Shown here in pieces: positions 21,621-32,379 of a stretch of DNA of 64,000 nt (position 1 is its first letter; each line of letters starts with the position of its first letter). The stretch spans positions 20,921,747 to 20,985,746 of the forward strand of contig NC_064034.1 in NCBI RefSeq assembly GCF_932526225.1, read 5' to 3'. A program made the translations under genes and the position numbers. The DNA comes from Nematostella vectensis (Eukaryota > Cnidaria > Anthozoa > Actiniaria > Edwardsiidae). The notes under the pieces were generated by a model. It saw nothing but the letters and a program-made list of their open reading frames with translations. It searched no databases and was not told the DNA's origin.

Positions 21621-24600
21621 TCAGCGCTTGTGCCTTCTATTGCAGCTAAGGCACGCGAGTCTGACATTCCACTTGTAGTGACCCTGACTGTCGTCCAGCC
21701 GGTCGATACTGAAGCATTGGGGATGACTCTTGGTGTACCCCTGAAGCAGAAGCTGAGTGCCACAGACCGTGCACTTCTTTTGCGCGTCAGCAATCATGTC
21801 GAGTACGTGGTCTACCGTCAGAACGTGGTGCGGTCCGTGTACTTTGTGCGACCCTTTTGCCTGTCGTCTATAGCAAATCGCTTGATTCGCGCTATAATGA
21901 GCTCTTCACTGGGTGTAGCCTGCAGTCCTGTGGGAACCAAGGCACCGGGGGTGTTATCGGGGGGGATCACGCGGACTATCTGGTCGGCGCGCCGCACGCG
22001 GGAGATGTCGGTGTATACAGCATTCGTGATCCAGCCCTCTAAGCTGTGGTCTATGATAAACAGACGTCTTGGAGTCTGGATAGTCTTGCCCTGCACCCGG
22101 TGGACTGTCCCCCAGCCCGCGTATTTCCACTCGAGGGGAAGCCCGTTAAGGACCGCGTCGAGAGGAACCTCGACTACCGTGCCTTTGTACGCGTCGACCT
22201 TCTCACCCTTTTGCCTGGCACGGGCACCGGCCGCCCTTGCTTGCGATAACGATGCGCGACGCTAGGATCGGGGTCAAAGCGGATGGTTGCTGGCAATCGG
22301 GGGTAGTTTTTCCTGTGGTGCTCTACAAATCGCTGCTGAACAAGGGTCCCCATCTTGTTGGTCGAGCACACCCACATATCGCTTGGGTGGGCCTGCTCGA
22401 TCGCCGCGTCGAACGAGCAGGCCCACCCCATCCCACTCCTCTCGAAACACCTCAAGCTGTTGGGAATCTGGCTGACACCAAATCCAGCCCTTTATGTCGT
22501 GGAGCCTGGAGGAGGGCGCGGCAGAGCCGCAGTCGCATGTACTGTACGGCTTTCCGCAGTCTTCACACAGGCAGCGGTAGTCGGACTCGAACCAGCGGAT
22601 GTTCCCTCGTGCCCACTCCTTGAGCATATCGTGAGGCCCCTCTTTATCTCCCCAGGGCGGGACCTGCCCATAGTCGCCAAAACACACTACCTAACACGGC
22701 CGCGTGGCGAGATACTCTAGGATGGCGCGCAGCACTTTAGTCTGTACCTTACAGCACTCGTCAGTGATGATTACTTCTGCGAGACGGTCGAGTTTGTGCC
22801 CCAGCTCGGAAGATCTCCACTCCTCTATCGGCTTCTCCGCTGGTATGCAGAGGTAGTGGTGGTAGGTTTGAGCCTTCACCGCGAGGCGCGGGTTGTTGCG
22901 ATGGTCGTGGGCGAGGTTGTTCTCGGGAGTGAGCACCACAACGTTGCAGCCGCGGAACATGCTCACCGCCCACTCGGTCTTCCCCGATCCTCCTTGGCCA
23001 GCTAGATACATCTTTGCAGAGGTTGCGGCCACTAGATCGCACGGCAGACTCGGCGCAGTGCTTGGCTCCCTAGCCAAGCTCCCCGACTTCTTCGGACCCC
23101 AAGCCGCTTCGGGTCGCCACTCGTACCCAGGCTTCTTGTGGCGCCACTCTCCATACCTCGGATTTCGCTCCACGAGTTTCACACCACTGGGCACCGCCTT
23201 TGCGTATATGGCATCTGTGCACACTCGGAGGACGTCTTCGCGAGGGATCCGCCTCAACATGCGTCGCAACGCTATGTTTGTGTACACCAAGACGAAGGCC
23301 CTGATATGGTACCATTGTGAGCGCCGGACACCGTCTTTGTATTGGATCAGCATGCTCAAAGTTAAGTAAGTGGTCGGTGCCCGCAAGGAGGTTTGTCAGA
23401 CACGCGGCTTCTTCACGGTCGCGGACTACGATCGAGGACTCGTCGCCGTGGCGAGCGCACTTGCCTACGAAACGGACAGCGAGATCTCGATCCTCAGGGT
23501 ACTACGAGTCTTCGCCGCCGGGGCGGCACGCGATGGAGTCCTTTTTTCCGACGCTATACAACACCTCCCTCGCCGTGGCCATGACGAGGTCACCCGAGTC
23601 TAACAGGTCCTTGAGCTCTGGCGTGGTGATCCAGCCCTCGTTTCGCTCCAAGTGCTGCCCCACCCTCCCGGAAGTGTAGGGGTGGCATGCCTCAGAGAAC
23701 TCCCACTCGGTCAGCTGAATGGCCCCGGTCAGTTGAAGAGCCTCGCTCAATGGCCGTCCCACAACATCCGCGATACGATACACGTTCGTAGGGAAGCCGT
23801 ATTTCCGTACCAGATCAATGGCGTCCGAGGCGCCGCCGAAGACACTGTCCTCGCATCCTAGGTACGCCGCACGCATGTCGATGTGCGCATGAGGCTGCGC
23901 CCCTAAGTTTTCCTTGCTATTCCACACTTTGGACTCAACCTGCGCCGCTCGCCAGACGTCCCTGTATTTAAGAGGCGTTGGCCTGATGTTCTCTTTTTGG
24001 GTCCACTTCTTGAAGCGATACTCTATTGCACCGCCCATCGAGTGCGTTTCTTCGGTGAACTCTTGGTAGGCTGGGTGGTCATCAGGGAGCCATTGAGGAT
24101 CATATCCAATCTCGTCTGTAAACGCCCTGTCGATAGCCCATCCGTCTTGTCCCTATCGGTACAGTTTGCCTTCGTGCGTGACTATAACGCGCCCACACAG
24201 CCAGATCCTCGTGCTTCTGGGGATCGCCCTGTTTATAAAGCGAATGAGCACCTCTCGCACTTTTGCCTCGCGCGTTTTTGTGGCGGCACTGGTAGCGCGA
24301 GGCGCTGCCTTCCCCTGACATAACGAACGAAGCTCCCCCTCAGCCTCGAAGTCTAGGCCGTGGACGCTCGCGATCGCAGGTGGTTCAGTCGGAAGCTCCG
24401 CCCAGGCGTGGTTATTGTGGCAAGGGATAGTGATCCTCGTCTTAGTCTTGTACTTCCCCGAGTCCCACAGGACGTTACCCAGGGCGTACACGGCTACTAG
24501 CTTTACCTCGAGCTTCTTGTCCATCTCAAAGAGGTCTTCTATGGTGCATCCCGTAGTGGCCAGCTTCTTGTCGAATCGCTCGAGGATCTTGCCTCGTGTC

Positions 24601-25448
24601 TTGGTTAGACCAAGGGAGCGCGAGGTGCCGCGATTCCTCAAGAATTCGGCAACATAGCTCACAACACAGTTAGCGAAGGCGTCACTCCCTTCTCGCTCAA
24701 ACATTGGCCCAGGCTCACCACTTTGCTTAGGTAGAGGGCGAAGCTCGTATCTCACGTAGACGAGGTACTCTCGTCCTTTCTCCCAAATACCCGCATCGAT
24801 GCCTTCCAGGGCACCGCCTGGGATTTGGCCCCCTCTGTTGACCAACGACCCACCGATCTTGTGCTCCGAGCGCCCTTCCTCCTCTGTGATTGGCGCCAAT
24901 GCCTCTGCGGGGGCCTTACCAACGACCGTAAAGAGTCTGTAGCGCCGGTCGGGGTCCACCATCTCGAGCACCGGTGGCAACACTGCGTTTGCCCGCAGAG
25001 ACTCCCGCGTGTGCGAGACCCACCACACCGAGCCATCGTCATTAATATCAGGCTCCCGCATAACCGGCTTTAGAGCAATGACACCTGCTCCACCAAGATC
25101 TCGTATCTCCTGGTAAACACCGGCGCTTATGTCTCGGCCCCGAAGAGTGGCATCCACGCTTGGGAACCGAAGATGGGCGCCGCCGACGAAAAGAGAATAG
25201 TACTTCTCGGGGTCTAAGCTCTCTGGGCCCTTTTGCCGCCGTCCCGGCAGCAAAGGGTCGAACTCGCGCCAGACTTCCTCTGTCCACACTTTCACCGGTA
25301 CGAGCGGCTTAAGCAGCTTGTGTTTGACATCGTCGGGGATGTCCTCGTCCAGGATGTTCTGGACCAGCCCTGCCAGTACGGCGGGCGCCTCTTTGTCACG
25401 CATGCTATTGAAAACCTCCTCTATGTAAGCGTCCATGTTTGGGCACAC
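21621..25448 (-). pseudogene. PolB-like polymerase / SF1 helicase / HNH fusion locus, multiply frameshifted
   Basis: About 1,270 codons run leftward. 25448-24153: a 431-aa frame with a long N-terminal region of unknown fold. About 24150-23502: a polymerase-like motif HIDMRAAYLGC resembling motif A (DxxxxY). Near 23480: GKCARHGDES, possibly motif B. 23386-22691: RVCTDAIY, in the position of motif C, then a helicase with Walker A GQGGSGKT (about 22999) and Walker B VIITDEC (about 22770). 22687 onward: FGDYGQVPP, helicase motif III. Near 22096-21990: TIQTPRRLFIID and VYTDISRVRR, motifs V/VI of UvrD/RecD/Pif1-like helicases. 21817-21621: a Cys/His module (CTVCGTQ ... SIDRLD ... LSCNRRH) resembling an HNH endonuclease. 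At least six frame changes break it. It would replicate the element. Confidence 0.7.
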
Positions 25449-25628
25449 CTTGTGCCACCCAGTCTCTAACTGCCCGTATCACAACCGGCGGGACGAGTGT
25501 TTGGGTACACCTTGTGCATTATTGGAAAAATATAGCCATGATACTTCATAACAGATTTATTCATTAGAGTGCGAGTCAGAAAGTTCTTAAAAACGTTTGT
25601 CATGAAGTACCAAACTCAATTATCCAAG
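25449..25628. promoter_or_regulatory. Upstream region of the replication locus and the right-end ORF
   Basis: This 180-bp divergent spacer lies between the minus-strand replication gene and the plus-strand small ORF. The word gggcacaccttgtg/gggtacaccttgtg occurs twice (about 25440 and 25501), a direct repeat with 61-bp spacing that may be a regulatory or replication site. From about 25520 the sequence turns AT-rich. Confidence 0.4.
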
Positions 25629-26051
25629 ATGGCGGCTCGACTCAAACACGAAATTAGATCTGAAATGCTTGGCTGGAAACTTTCAGTAACAACCGAGGAG
25701 AAAGAGGAGGATGCCTTTGTAGATGGTGTTTTTAAAGAGTTCGATCGCCTCTCTGAAACAGTATTTCGGAAACAGGAGGCTTCTGTGGCAAACAAGGACT
25801 GCCATAAAATCGTAGACCTGTGGCCGATGATCGAGCGTTCGATGAAAGAAATACATGATGGTACTTATCGCCGTATTCGTTCGAGCAATTCAAGCACCGC
25901 TGCACAGGCTACGATTGAAATCACAGAAATGCGCAAGGCAGTGCATCTCTTCGATCAAAGACGGGGCTGGGAGGCCCGGAGGGGCGATTCGCGCCTCCCA
26001 CTCGTTTCTATGAACCCCCCCAGTCCCCCCCATGCTCTATTCATGAAATAA
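25629..26051 (+). CDS. Unrecognised ORF at the right end of the viral element
   Basis: The start is MAARLKHEIRSEMLGWKLSV at an ATG with good context; the frame is also open upstream to 25569. It is about 140 aa, charged and helical, with TTEEKEEDAFVDGVFKEFDR and LWPMIERSMKEIHDGTYRR. From 25958 the frame runs into the terminal inverted repeat, so the last 30 residues are not native-looking. Composition is more AT-rich and host-like than the rest of the element. It could be a captured host gene fragment, an accessory gene, or a chance frame. I do not recognise it. Confidence 0.4.
   Translation: MAARLKHEIRSEMLGWKLSVTTEEKEEDAFVDGVFKEFDRLSETVFRKQEASVANKDCHKIVDLWPMIERSMKEIHDGTYRRIRSSNSSTAAQATIEITEMRKAVHLFDQRRGWEARRGDSRLPLVSMNPPSPPHALFMK
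25958..26031 (-). repeat. Right terminal inverted repeat
   Basis: This is the reverse complement of 13665-13739, ending in a seven-C tract at the junction with atgctctattcatg of the host repeat. Confidence 0.9.
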
Positions 26052-27830
26052 ACTTAGTTGGGATGTAAATAGATCCCTCTGTCACTGATGTTTAGAGCGA
26101 TATAACTTTGTATCGGATTTTGAGTCGATACTAAGTATATTTTAATATTCTTAAAATGAGACAAGGCTGGCAACCTTATGCTGACTACTTCAGCTTCAGC
26201 GCGATTTTCTGCCGAATTTTAAGCAGTACGAAAACACTGACACGGTACAAGATGGGAGAAGGATGGAACTATCTCCGAATCAAGTTTTTAAGCAATCCGC
26301 CTAAAACCTTGCAAGAAAAGATTTTTTTTTTGAACGTCAATTTTAGCTTTCCGTCGATGATCGGGACATAGCAGCTGGTCAATTGGCATCCTTGGAATGT
26401 AAATTGCATAGACAGTAGCCCCACACTACCCTAGACATTTCTTTGTCCCTCCCTCTCCATCCCTCTTCTAGATGGACAGGTCGCAAACGTCGACAGTCCG
26501 CATGTACTCCCCATAGCTGTACAAGTGACGTTCCACACAACAACTCACAATTTAGATGTTAGTGAGGAAACCATGAAAAAGACAAGTCGGGTCTAGGGTG
26601 GTGTGGGGCAAAGCAGGGTTTTAGGTTCTAAGCCGTAGAATCTGGTACATCACACTCATATTCCTCTTTTTTTAAACGTAAACATTATGAAAAGATTTTA
26701 CGGCAGTCTCAAATAAAAGCGCTCAATGTCAAAAGGTTTCCCAAACGATATTTTACTTTTGAACTCATCAATCTAATATCAAACTTGGTATAGAGCAGGA
26801 TATTTTGCTGTTTTGATCACTTTTTGCGATGCGACGTCTCGCTAACAAAACAAACAAGTCTCAATTCAATCAATTCATGTTAGGATATGCTCAATAACAA
26901 CTTTTGCACTTATTGGAGTTGATTTCACCTGGATTATTGATCTGCAGGACTTCTTTATGAGTCTTGACTCTGTTTTATAGCCTATAAAGCTATGCTGTAA
27001 TCCTGAATGAACTATTATCGTCAAGGTAACGGGTCCTTCCTCCCCTTATCTCGAAATTCGGGTTAAAATGGCTCCGAAAAAAAAAAGTGTAACGGATACT
27101 ACGATTAACAACCAGAGCTTAGTTGCTTACCGTGACAAGCTTTTCAAGGTAACGAAGCAAGCGAACTCCAGAAAGCGAGCTGTAAACTCCCGAGATGAAA
27201 GTTGATTGTGTCGCACTGTTTGTTTCTGTTTCTTGGAACTTTGTGTTCCAATATGCATGCGCGGGGCTAGCGCGGGGCATGCTTATTTTTATAACGTCAT
27301 CGAAGGAACACAGGGAACCAAATCCTAGACAACTTGCACCCCAAACATTGCTGTGGCATCGGCATTTTCGAAAGAAAGAAAAAAAAAACAAGTAAATAAA
27401 GTCTCATTTTGTAGAAAAACTTCTAATAATTTCGCAAAGCTGTTTATATTTTTTTAGGCGCACTGTGACAGCTAAATGTCAAATCGTTTGACAGAGTTGA
27501 AAACTGATTGATTGGAAGGAATTTCCATAAAATGATGTTAGCCTTGATTGGCCCACTTTTTACCGGGCAGTGGAATGGTTTTCTCTGTGATGAAAACTTT
27601 CTACAACTCGACACAAGTAGAATATGAAGCGTTTTCCCGTAAGTTAGCGGGCAAAGATTTTTTAAGAAACATCCGAAAATGTTTACTTTACGGGTTTCTG
27701 AGTTTATCGGCGTTTTAAGAAACGACCATCTGGAAACACAAGTAAAGCTTGTCCCGATTTCCCAATTTTAAAAAAAAAAAAAATTAAAAAAAAAAAAACA
27801 ATTACAAGCTAAATATCTCATAAGGATCAC
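26032..27830. repeat. Segmental duplicate A, right half
   Basis: Sequence resumes as in copy B after 33765 (gctctattcatgaaataaac) and runs through segments shared with B (to about 34850), C (44520-44940) and D (54701-55310). It has no gene. A 578-bp block at 26127-26704 is absent from the other copies. Confidence 0.8.
26127..26704. mobile_element. Insertion of 578 bp unique to copy A
   Basis: Copies B, C and D read continuously across this point (gattttgagtctcaaataaa). In copy A the block is flanked by agtc on both sides (26123-26126 and 26705-26708), consistent with a 4-bp target duplication. I see no inverted termini or coding region, so its class is unknown. A deletion shared by the other copies is the alternative. 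Confidence 0.45.
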
Positions 27831-29300
27831 TGATTCCAAATGAAACTCCCAAGCTGTGTAGCCATTTTGGGAAAAAAGAACAACTAAAAATCAAAATATG
27901 CTCTTTTGGACTTTTTAGAAAATGGCTAAGTAACGGGAATAATCTGGCACTTATTATTTTTAGTAAGTAAAACGGGCATTTTTATTTTTTTTGGAATAAC
28001 ATTTAAAAATGCGCTATGTTACACCTTTCAGAAGGGGTAATTAAGCTATAGTTCCTAGCGAACATTCTTAAAAATGGCCTTTACTCATTAAATCGAGGGC
28101 TCCTTTATAATATTAGTTCGTCTAAGCCATTTTTGCGTACCTTATCCAGAGTCTGGTTCCTTGATGAATGGCCAAAATCACACAGTCTACAGCCATGTTT
28201 ATTAAAATGCCTATTTGGGGCGGTTAGGAATGTAAATATCGTTAAAAATCCTGACAACTATCAAAACCGGAACTCTTTTACATGAAGCAATGGTTATTTT
28301 ATTTGTCCGTTTGTATTACATGTGGTTATGCTATACATAAATTTAATGAATACACGATTTGGCCACACCTGCTCTCTGAAGCTCTCCGTAAATTTACCAT
28401 GCTCTCTGATGCTCCCCGTAAATTTACCATGCTCTCTGATGGTCTCCGTAAATTTACTATGCTCTCTGATGCTCTCCGTAAATTTACCATGCTGATGTTC
28501 AGCTTTTAAATTGTCACCAGTTCACTTCCGGAGATCCGACGCAAACCTCAACCGTTGAAAGACAAAAGAATCTATTAGAATCCGAGATATTTAACAGGCC
28601 ATCCGCTCTAAATTATCAATCACATCCTCAAAGAAACTTCCAATAGACACACTGCTTTCAATATTTTGAAATATTTTTCGCGTTTTCCGTTAAAAATCAT
28701 CGGAGATTGTAACGTAATCGACCGGCAGTAAACTGGTGATAATGCGGCTTTAATTGTCACGCACTAAGGCAAATGCTCCGATATGTCCACGTAAATTCAC
28801 TACTAAACAGCTAAATATAGATTAACACATTGACCCCTCCTCAACCGGCCTGTACCGGCTTTGGGAAGTACCCACAACCCAAAAAAATCATAAATGCAAA
28901 ATAAACACAACAAGATAAAGATACTCAGGCATCAGTCTAAGGGATAAATGGTCTTGAAGATATGCATCCAACCAAGGTGTTGGCAACTCCTCTTAAGCCA
29001 AATAATAGCACAGATTCTTTGACAAATTTCAAATCGAACAAGGAAAGAAAAGCAGAATCACCCCTCTCAATAAAACGCTCAAAATACCACACATGGGAGA
29101 GAGATCAGCAAACACAGCTCTAGACACAAATAGATACCTTTATTCTGATCCTCCAGGTTCATTTTCATGGCCTCAAAACACAATGTCCACTCCTTGAAGG
29201 CTTGTAAAACCACGAAGATGCCTTTACGGATTGCAAAGCATTCTGGGAGATCCAGGGAAAAATTCACGAGGGGAGGGCCAGTCAACACTCCTCTCCCCAA
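27831..29300. other. Single-copy stretch with no firm gene
   Basis: This AT-rich sequence lies between copy A and the foldback element. It holds a 30-bp tandem repeat at 28371-28490. A possible minus-strand exon at about 29240-29120 follows a TTCCCTGGATCTCCCAG acceptor and encodes VVLQAFKEWTLCFEAMKMNL. It is isolated and unsupported by neighbours. Confidence 0.4.
28371..28490. repeat. Four copies of a 30-bp tandem repeat
   Basis: The unit is gctctctgatgctctccgta followed by aatttaccat. Its length is a multiple of 3, so one frame repeats a ten-residue peptide (LRKFTMLSDA). There is no sign that it is translated. Confidence 0.9.
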
Positions 29301-30725
29301 GTTTTGGTTTTAATCTGGTATTCGTACCGTGGCGTCGGGGCTTAACTGTGGCTGTGTGGGGTGATAAAATGTGTGGTAATGGACGTTGGTGCGTGGGTTA
29401 AAGTGCGTACGTGTGGCTATTTTATATGGTGTATTGCATTGGGGGCTGTACAGGTCGGAGTATGTTTGACCTTCGGAGGAAGGTGATAATTACATGTTGA
29501 TAACTTCTTGAGATAACACATTATTCAATCTTGTGGAATGTAATGTGAGCTTGTAGACAATTAAATGGAATTACAAGGCCGGTGATAGGAATAAAATATG
29601 AAGGCGTGCAGATACGGTATAAAAGAAAGAAATGGATGGCAAATAGGAGATAGATAGTGGTTATATAAGTATAGGACAGTTGGCTCCTTGAGTACGGGGT
29701 GTTATATTGTGTCGTGTAAAGAGAGACTGTGTAACGATACGTGCTCTAAGATAGTGGCTGATAAGCGATGAGTTTATGCGATGGCCTATATTGAGCGAAA
29801 ATAATACGCGGAGGCACAGGCAGCAGAAACAGCAGGAATACGAAGAATCGAGAGAAGTGAATGGCATGTACCTGGCGGGCTGATAAAAGGAGATACACAA
29901 ACAAACAGAAATAAAACAATAATGTGAGAAATTTCATAAGAGCTCTTAAGAATAAATGTGCCACCACACTAATTCTAGCCACGATTTATCGTCAGGGAGC
30001 AAGATCGATGGCTAGTCAGACGCGGTTAGGGAGGTAAAAACTGGTGGGTGCCGAGGGTAGGAGACACAAGGACTAGGGCGGAATAGGAAAAGGCTGAAGG
30101 GGAAACAGGAGATATTACCGCGTCTGAGGTGTATTTCAAACTGTTGTTATCGATCTAAACAGCTTGTTCTGAGGTGTATTTCAAACTGTTGTGATCGATC
30201 ACAACAGTTTGAAATACACCTCAGACGCGGTAATCTCTCCTGTTTCCCCTTTAGCCTTTTCCTATTCCGCCCTAGTCCTCGGAGCCAACTGTCCTATACT
30301 TATATAACCACTATCTATCTCCTATTTGCCATCCATTTCTTTCTTTTATACCGTATCTGCACGCCTTCATATTTTATTCCTATCACCGGCCTTGTAATTC
30401 CATTTAATTGTCTACAACCTCACATTACATTCCACAAGATCGAATAATATGTTATCACAAGAAGTTACCAACAGGTAATTATCACCTTCCCCCGAAGGTC
30501 AAACACACAGTTCTCCCCTAACATCTCACTGCTAGCCTATTTCTACCTCTCATACATAGCCACTACTTCGACACTTACAGCCCCCAATGCAATACACCAT
30601 ATAAAATAGCCACACGTACGCACTTTAACCCACGCACCAACGTCCATTACCACACATTTTATCACCCCACACAGCCACAGTTAAGCCCCGACGCCTCGGT
30701 ACGAATACCAGATTAAAACCAAAAC
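29301..30725. mobile_element. Foldback (long inverted repeat) element
   Basis: The left arm (29301-29690) starts gttttggttttaatctggta. It is the reverse complement of the right arm (about 30280-30725), with scattered differences. An inner pair (about 30066-30160 against 30190-30275) extends the right arm to the centre, where tgatcgatca marks the axis. About 375 bp at 29691-30065 has no counterpart. A solo right arm lies at 45018-45564. It has no coding capacity. Frames at 29661-29982 are not genes. Confidence 0.8.
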
Positions 30726-31641
30726 AACTGGGATGGTAGAGGTGAGCTCCCTGTGGGTAAGACATGTCGTAGACAGGTTGCATACGACTAAATCGTCACG
30801 TCATCAATGACATAACTAAAAGCAACAATATGCTGACGTCATCAAAAAATATATTCATATTTCATGAAAGAAACATCGTATGACAGCCAAATTAGATGGT
30901 GTCATGTAGGTGTCTCAAGGAGGGTGCAACAAGATGGTCACGTGATTTGTGATGTCATCGATAACGTCACTAAAGGCAATCCAGTCTTACGTGACTAAAA
31001 AAACACAATATATTAAGAAACATTGTATTACAACCAAGCTTGGTAGGGGTCATGTATGTGTCAAAAAGGATGCAAAACTGTGTCACTGACTTTACCCAAA
31101 ATCTATCTGACATGTCGAGGAGACGCTCCATGTTACCATGGCAACCGTTTTTTCACACATAGGTTTCTCAAAAACTAAAAAGTATTGAATTTTTTATATT
31201 TTGGTCCTGTTTCTCAGATTTAAATGCCTCTTCTGACTTTATAAGTTTGTTTAGGTGACAATTTTCACAACAGCGCTAGAATTTTTTTACCTCGGATATT
31301 TGGGGGAGGGGTGGAAAAAGGTGCAACAAGATGGTCACGTGATTTGTGATGTGATCGATGACGTTAATCAAAGTAAACTACTTCTTAGGTGATTTAAAAA
31401 AAACCATATTTATATCGCATGAAAAAACATGACAACCGAGCTCGGTAGAAGGATGCAAAACGTCACATAATGTGTGATTCCACTTAAACGTTTACTGTTT
31501 GTACTTCCATTTGCAATCATACTTTTACAAAGCGATCACCAGCATTAAGTTCTACTTACAATCATTTCACTAACACATTTACAAATGCTTTGAGCGTCTG
31601 TCTAGTCTAGATTTGTTGAAATCTGTTTTAGTGGTGCTCAT

Positions 31642-31896
31642 CTACACAGTTGGCGACAAACCAGCGGCAACACAGGCAGCCATACACACTCCTTGGGCCG
31701 CACTGCATGCTGCGATGGCGGCGGGTACTCCAGCCCCTCCCGTACTGACGCCTGCCACGCCTCCGGCTGCCGCAACACAGGTAACCCACACTGCATTGCA
31801 GCCTGTCTGACAGATACCATAAGCCAGGGGTCCAGCACTCGATGAAGCGATGAGCATGGTGAGGGCCAAAAGCATCAACATCTTACGTGTAGCCAT
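31642..31896 (-). CDS. Small secreted Cys/Ala/Gly-rich peptide, copy B
   Basis: This 84-aa protein has the same signal peptide and six-cysteine layout as copy A. It differs at Thr3 (MATRK), GVSTGG, AAIAACSAAQ and C-terminal PTV. The acceptor abuts the ATG and the GTAAGT donor lies at 32049-32044, conserving the 153-bp leader intron. The frame is fully open, so it is potentially functional. It is the most diverged of the four at the protein level. Function is unknown. Confidence 0.75.
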   Translation of the reverse strand: MATRKMLMLLALTMLIASSSAGPLAYGICQTGCNAVWVTCVAAAGGVAGVSTGGAGVPAAIAACSAAQGVCMAACVAAGLSPTV

Positions 31897-32214
31897 CTAG
31901 ACACACACATGCTTTATGAGTATTTACTTTACGGGAGCATCATATGAACACACGCTCTGATTGGTTTGCTTTCTCGGGATAATAGACGGAATCTACTCCC
32001 AACACATGAGATAATGAGTAGATGCATAAAATGATCGCAGGAAACTTACATGTTTCCTGAAGTGAGAGAATTATTGAGGTCAAAGCAAGACGAATTGCAG
32101 TAACATAATTATCGCATTAGAAGGTATCTTTTTGCCTTGCAATTTACGGGCGAGAATAAACAAATTAATCGCCAATAGCATTCGAGAAATCACACAGTTC
32201 AGTGTCAAAACAAA

Positions 32215-32379
32215 ATGGAAGGAAGATACCGTAGAGTTTTATGAGCAAGTAAACAGCCAAAGCGCCCAATTTTGAGAGGATGAGCTACGGAAACTCGAAG
32301 AAGAAAGCGTACCTAATAACACCAAAAAACAAAACTCGTGGGGAATCAAGAAATTCTTTGGCCAGTTGGATCCAAACAA
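32215..32379 (+). pseudogene. Broken first-exon fragment, copy B
   Basis: It is homologous to 35988-36152 with the donor GTAAGT at 32380. In the frame open in copy C, the sequence caattttgagaggatgagct introduces a stop. The 60-bp CCAAT/E2F-containing segment present in copy C is missing upstream. Confidence 0.45.

Larger units (their letters stand above)
13665..26031. mobile_element. Endogenous Polinton/adintovirus-like element (12.4 kb)
   Basis: The element is bounded by inverted repeats at 13665-13739 and 25958-26031. It is inserted into copy A of the segmental duplication: the uninterrupted site reads through at about 33755, 37550 and 48817. Base composition jumps from AT-rich to clearly GC-rich inside. 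Gene order is: membrane protein (-), virion-like protein (+), coiled-coil protein (-), major capsid-like (+), packaging ATPase start (+), three small membrane proteins (+), integrase (+), polymerase-helicase-HNH (-), and a small ORF at the right end (+). Capsid, FtsK/HerA-type ATPase, retroviral-type integrase and terminal inverted repeats define Polinton/Maverick and adintovirus-like elements. A clear 6-bp target duplication is not visible; flanks share at most a few bases (cat). Many stops and frameshifts show it is defective. Confidence 0.85.

Noticed and set aside
21630-22265. Plus-strand 211-codon frame
   Set aside because: It is antisense to the helicase and HNH segments, which have recognisable motifs on the minus strand.
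28282-28509. Plus-strand ORF with repeated LRKFTML peptides
   Set aside because: It is explained by a 30-bp tandem repeat whose length is a multiple of three; no start context, homology or splice support.
29661-29982. Two minus-strand frames with hydrophobic stretches
   Set aside because: They lie within the non-coding middle of the foldback element and have no supporting signals.
31613-31810. Plus-strand 65-codon frame recurring in all four duplicates
   Set aside because: It is antisense to the secreted-peptide gene; the peptide strand has a signal peptide, ordered cysteines and splice sites.
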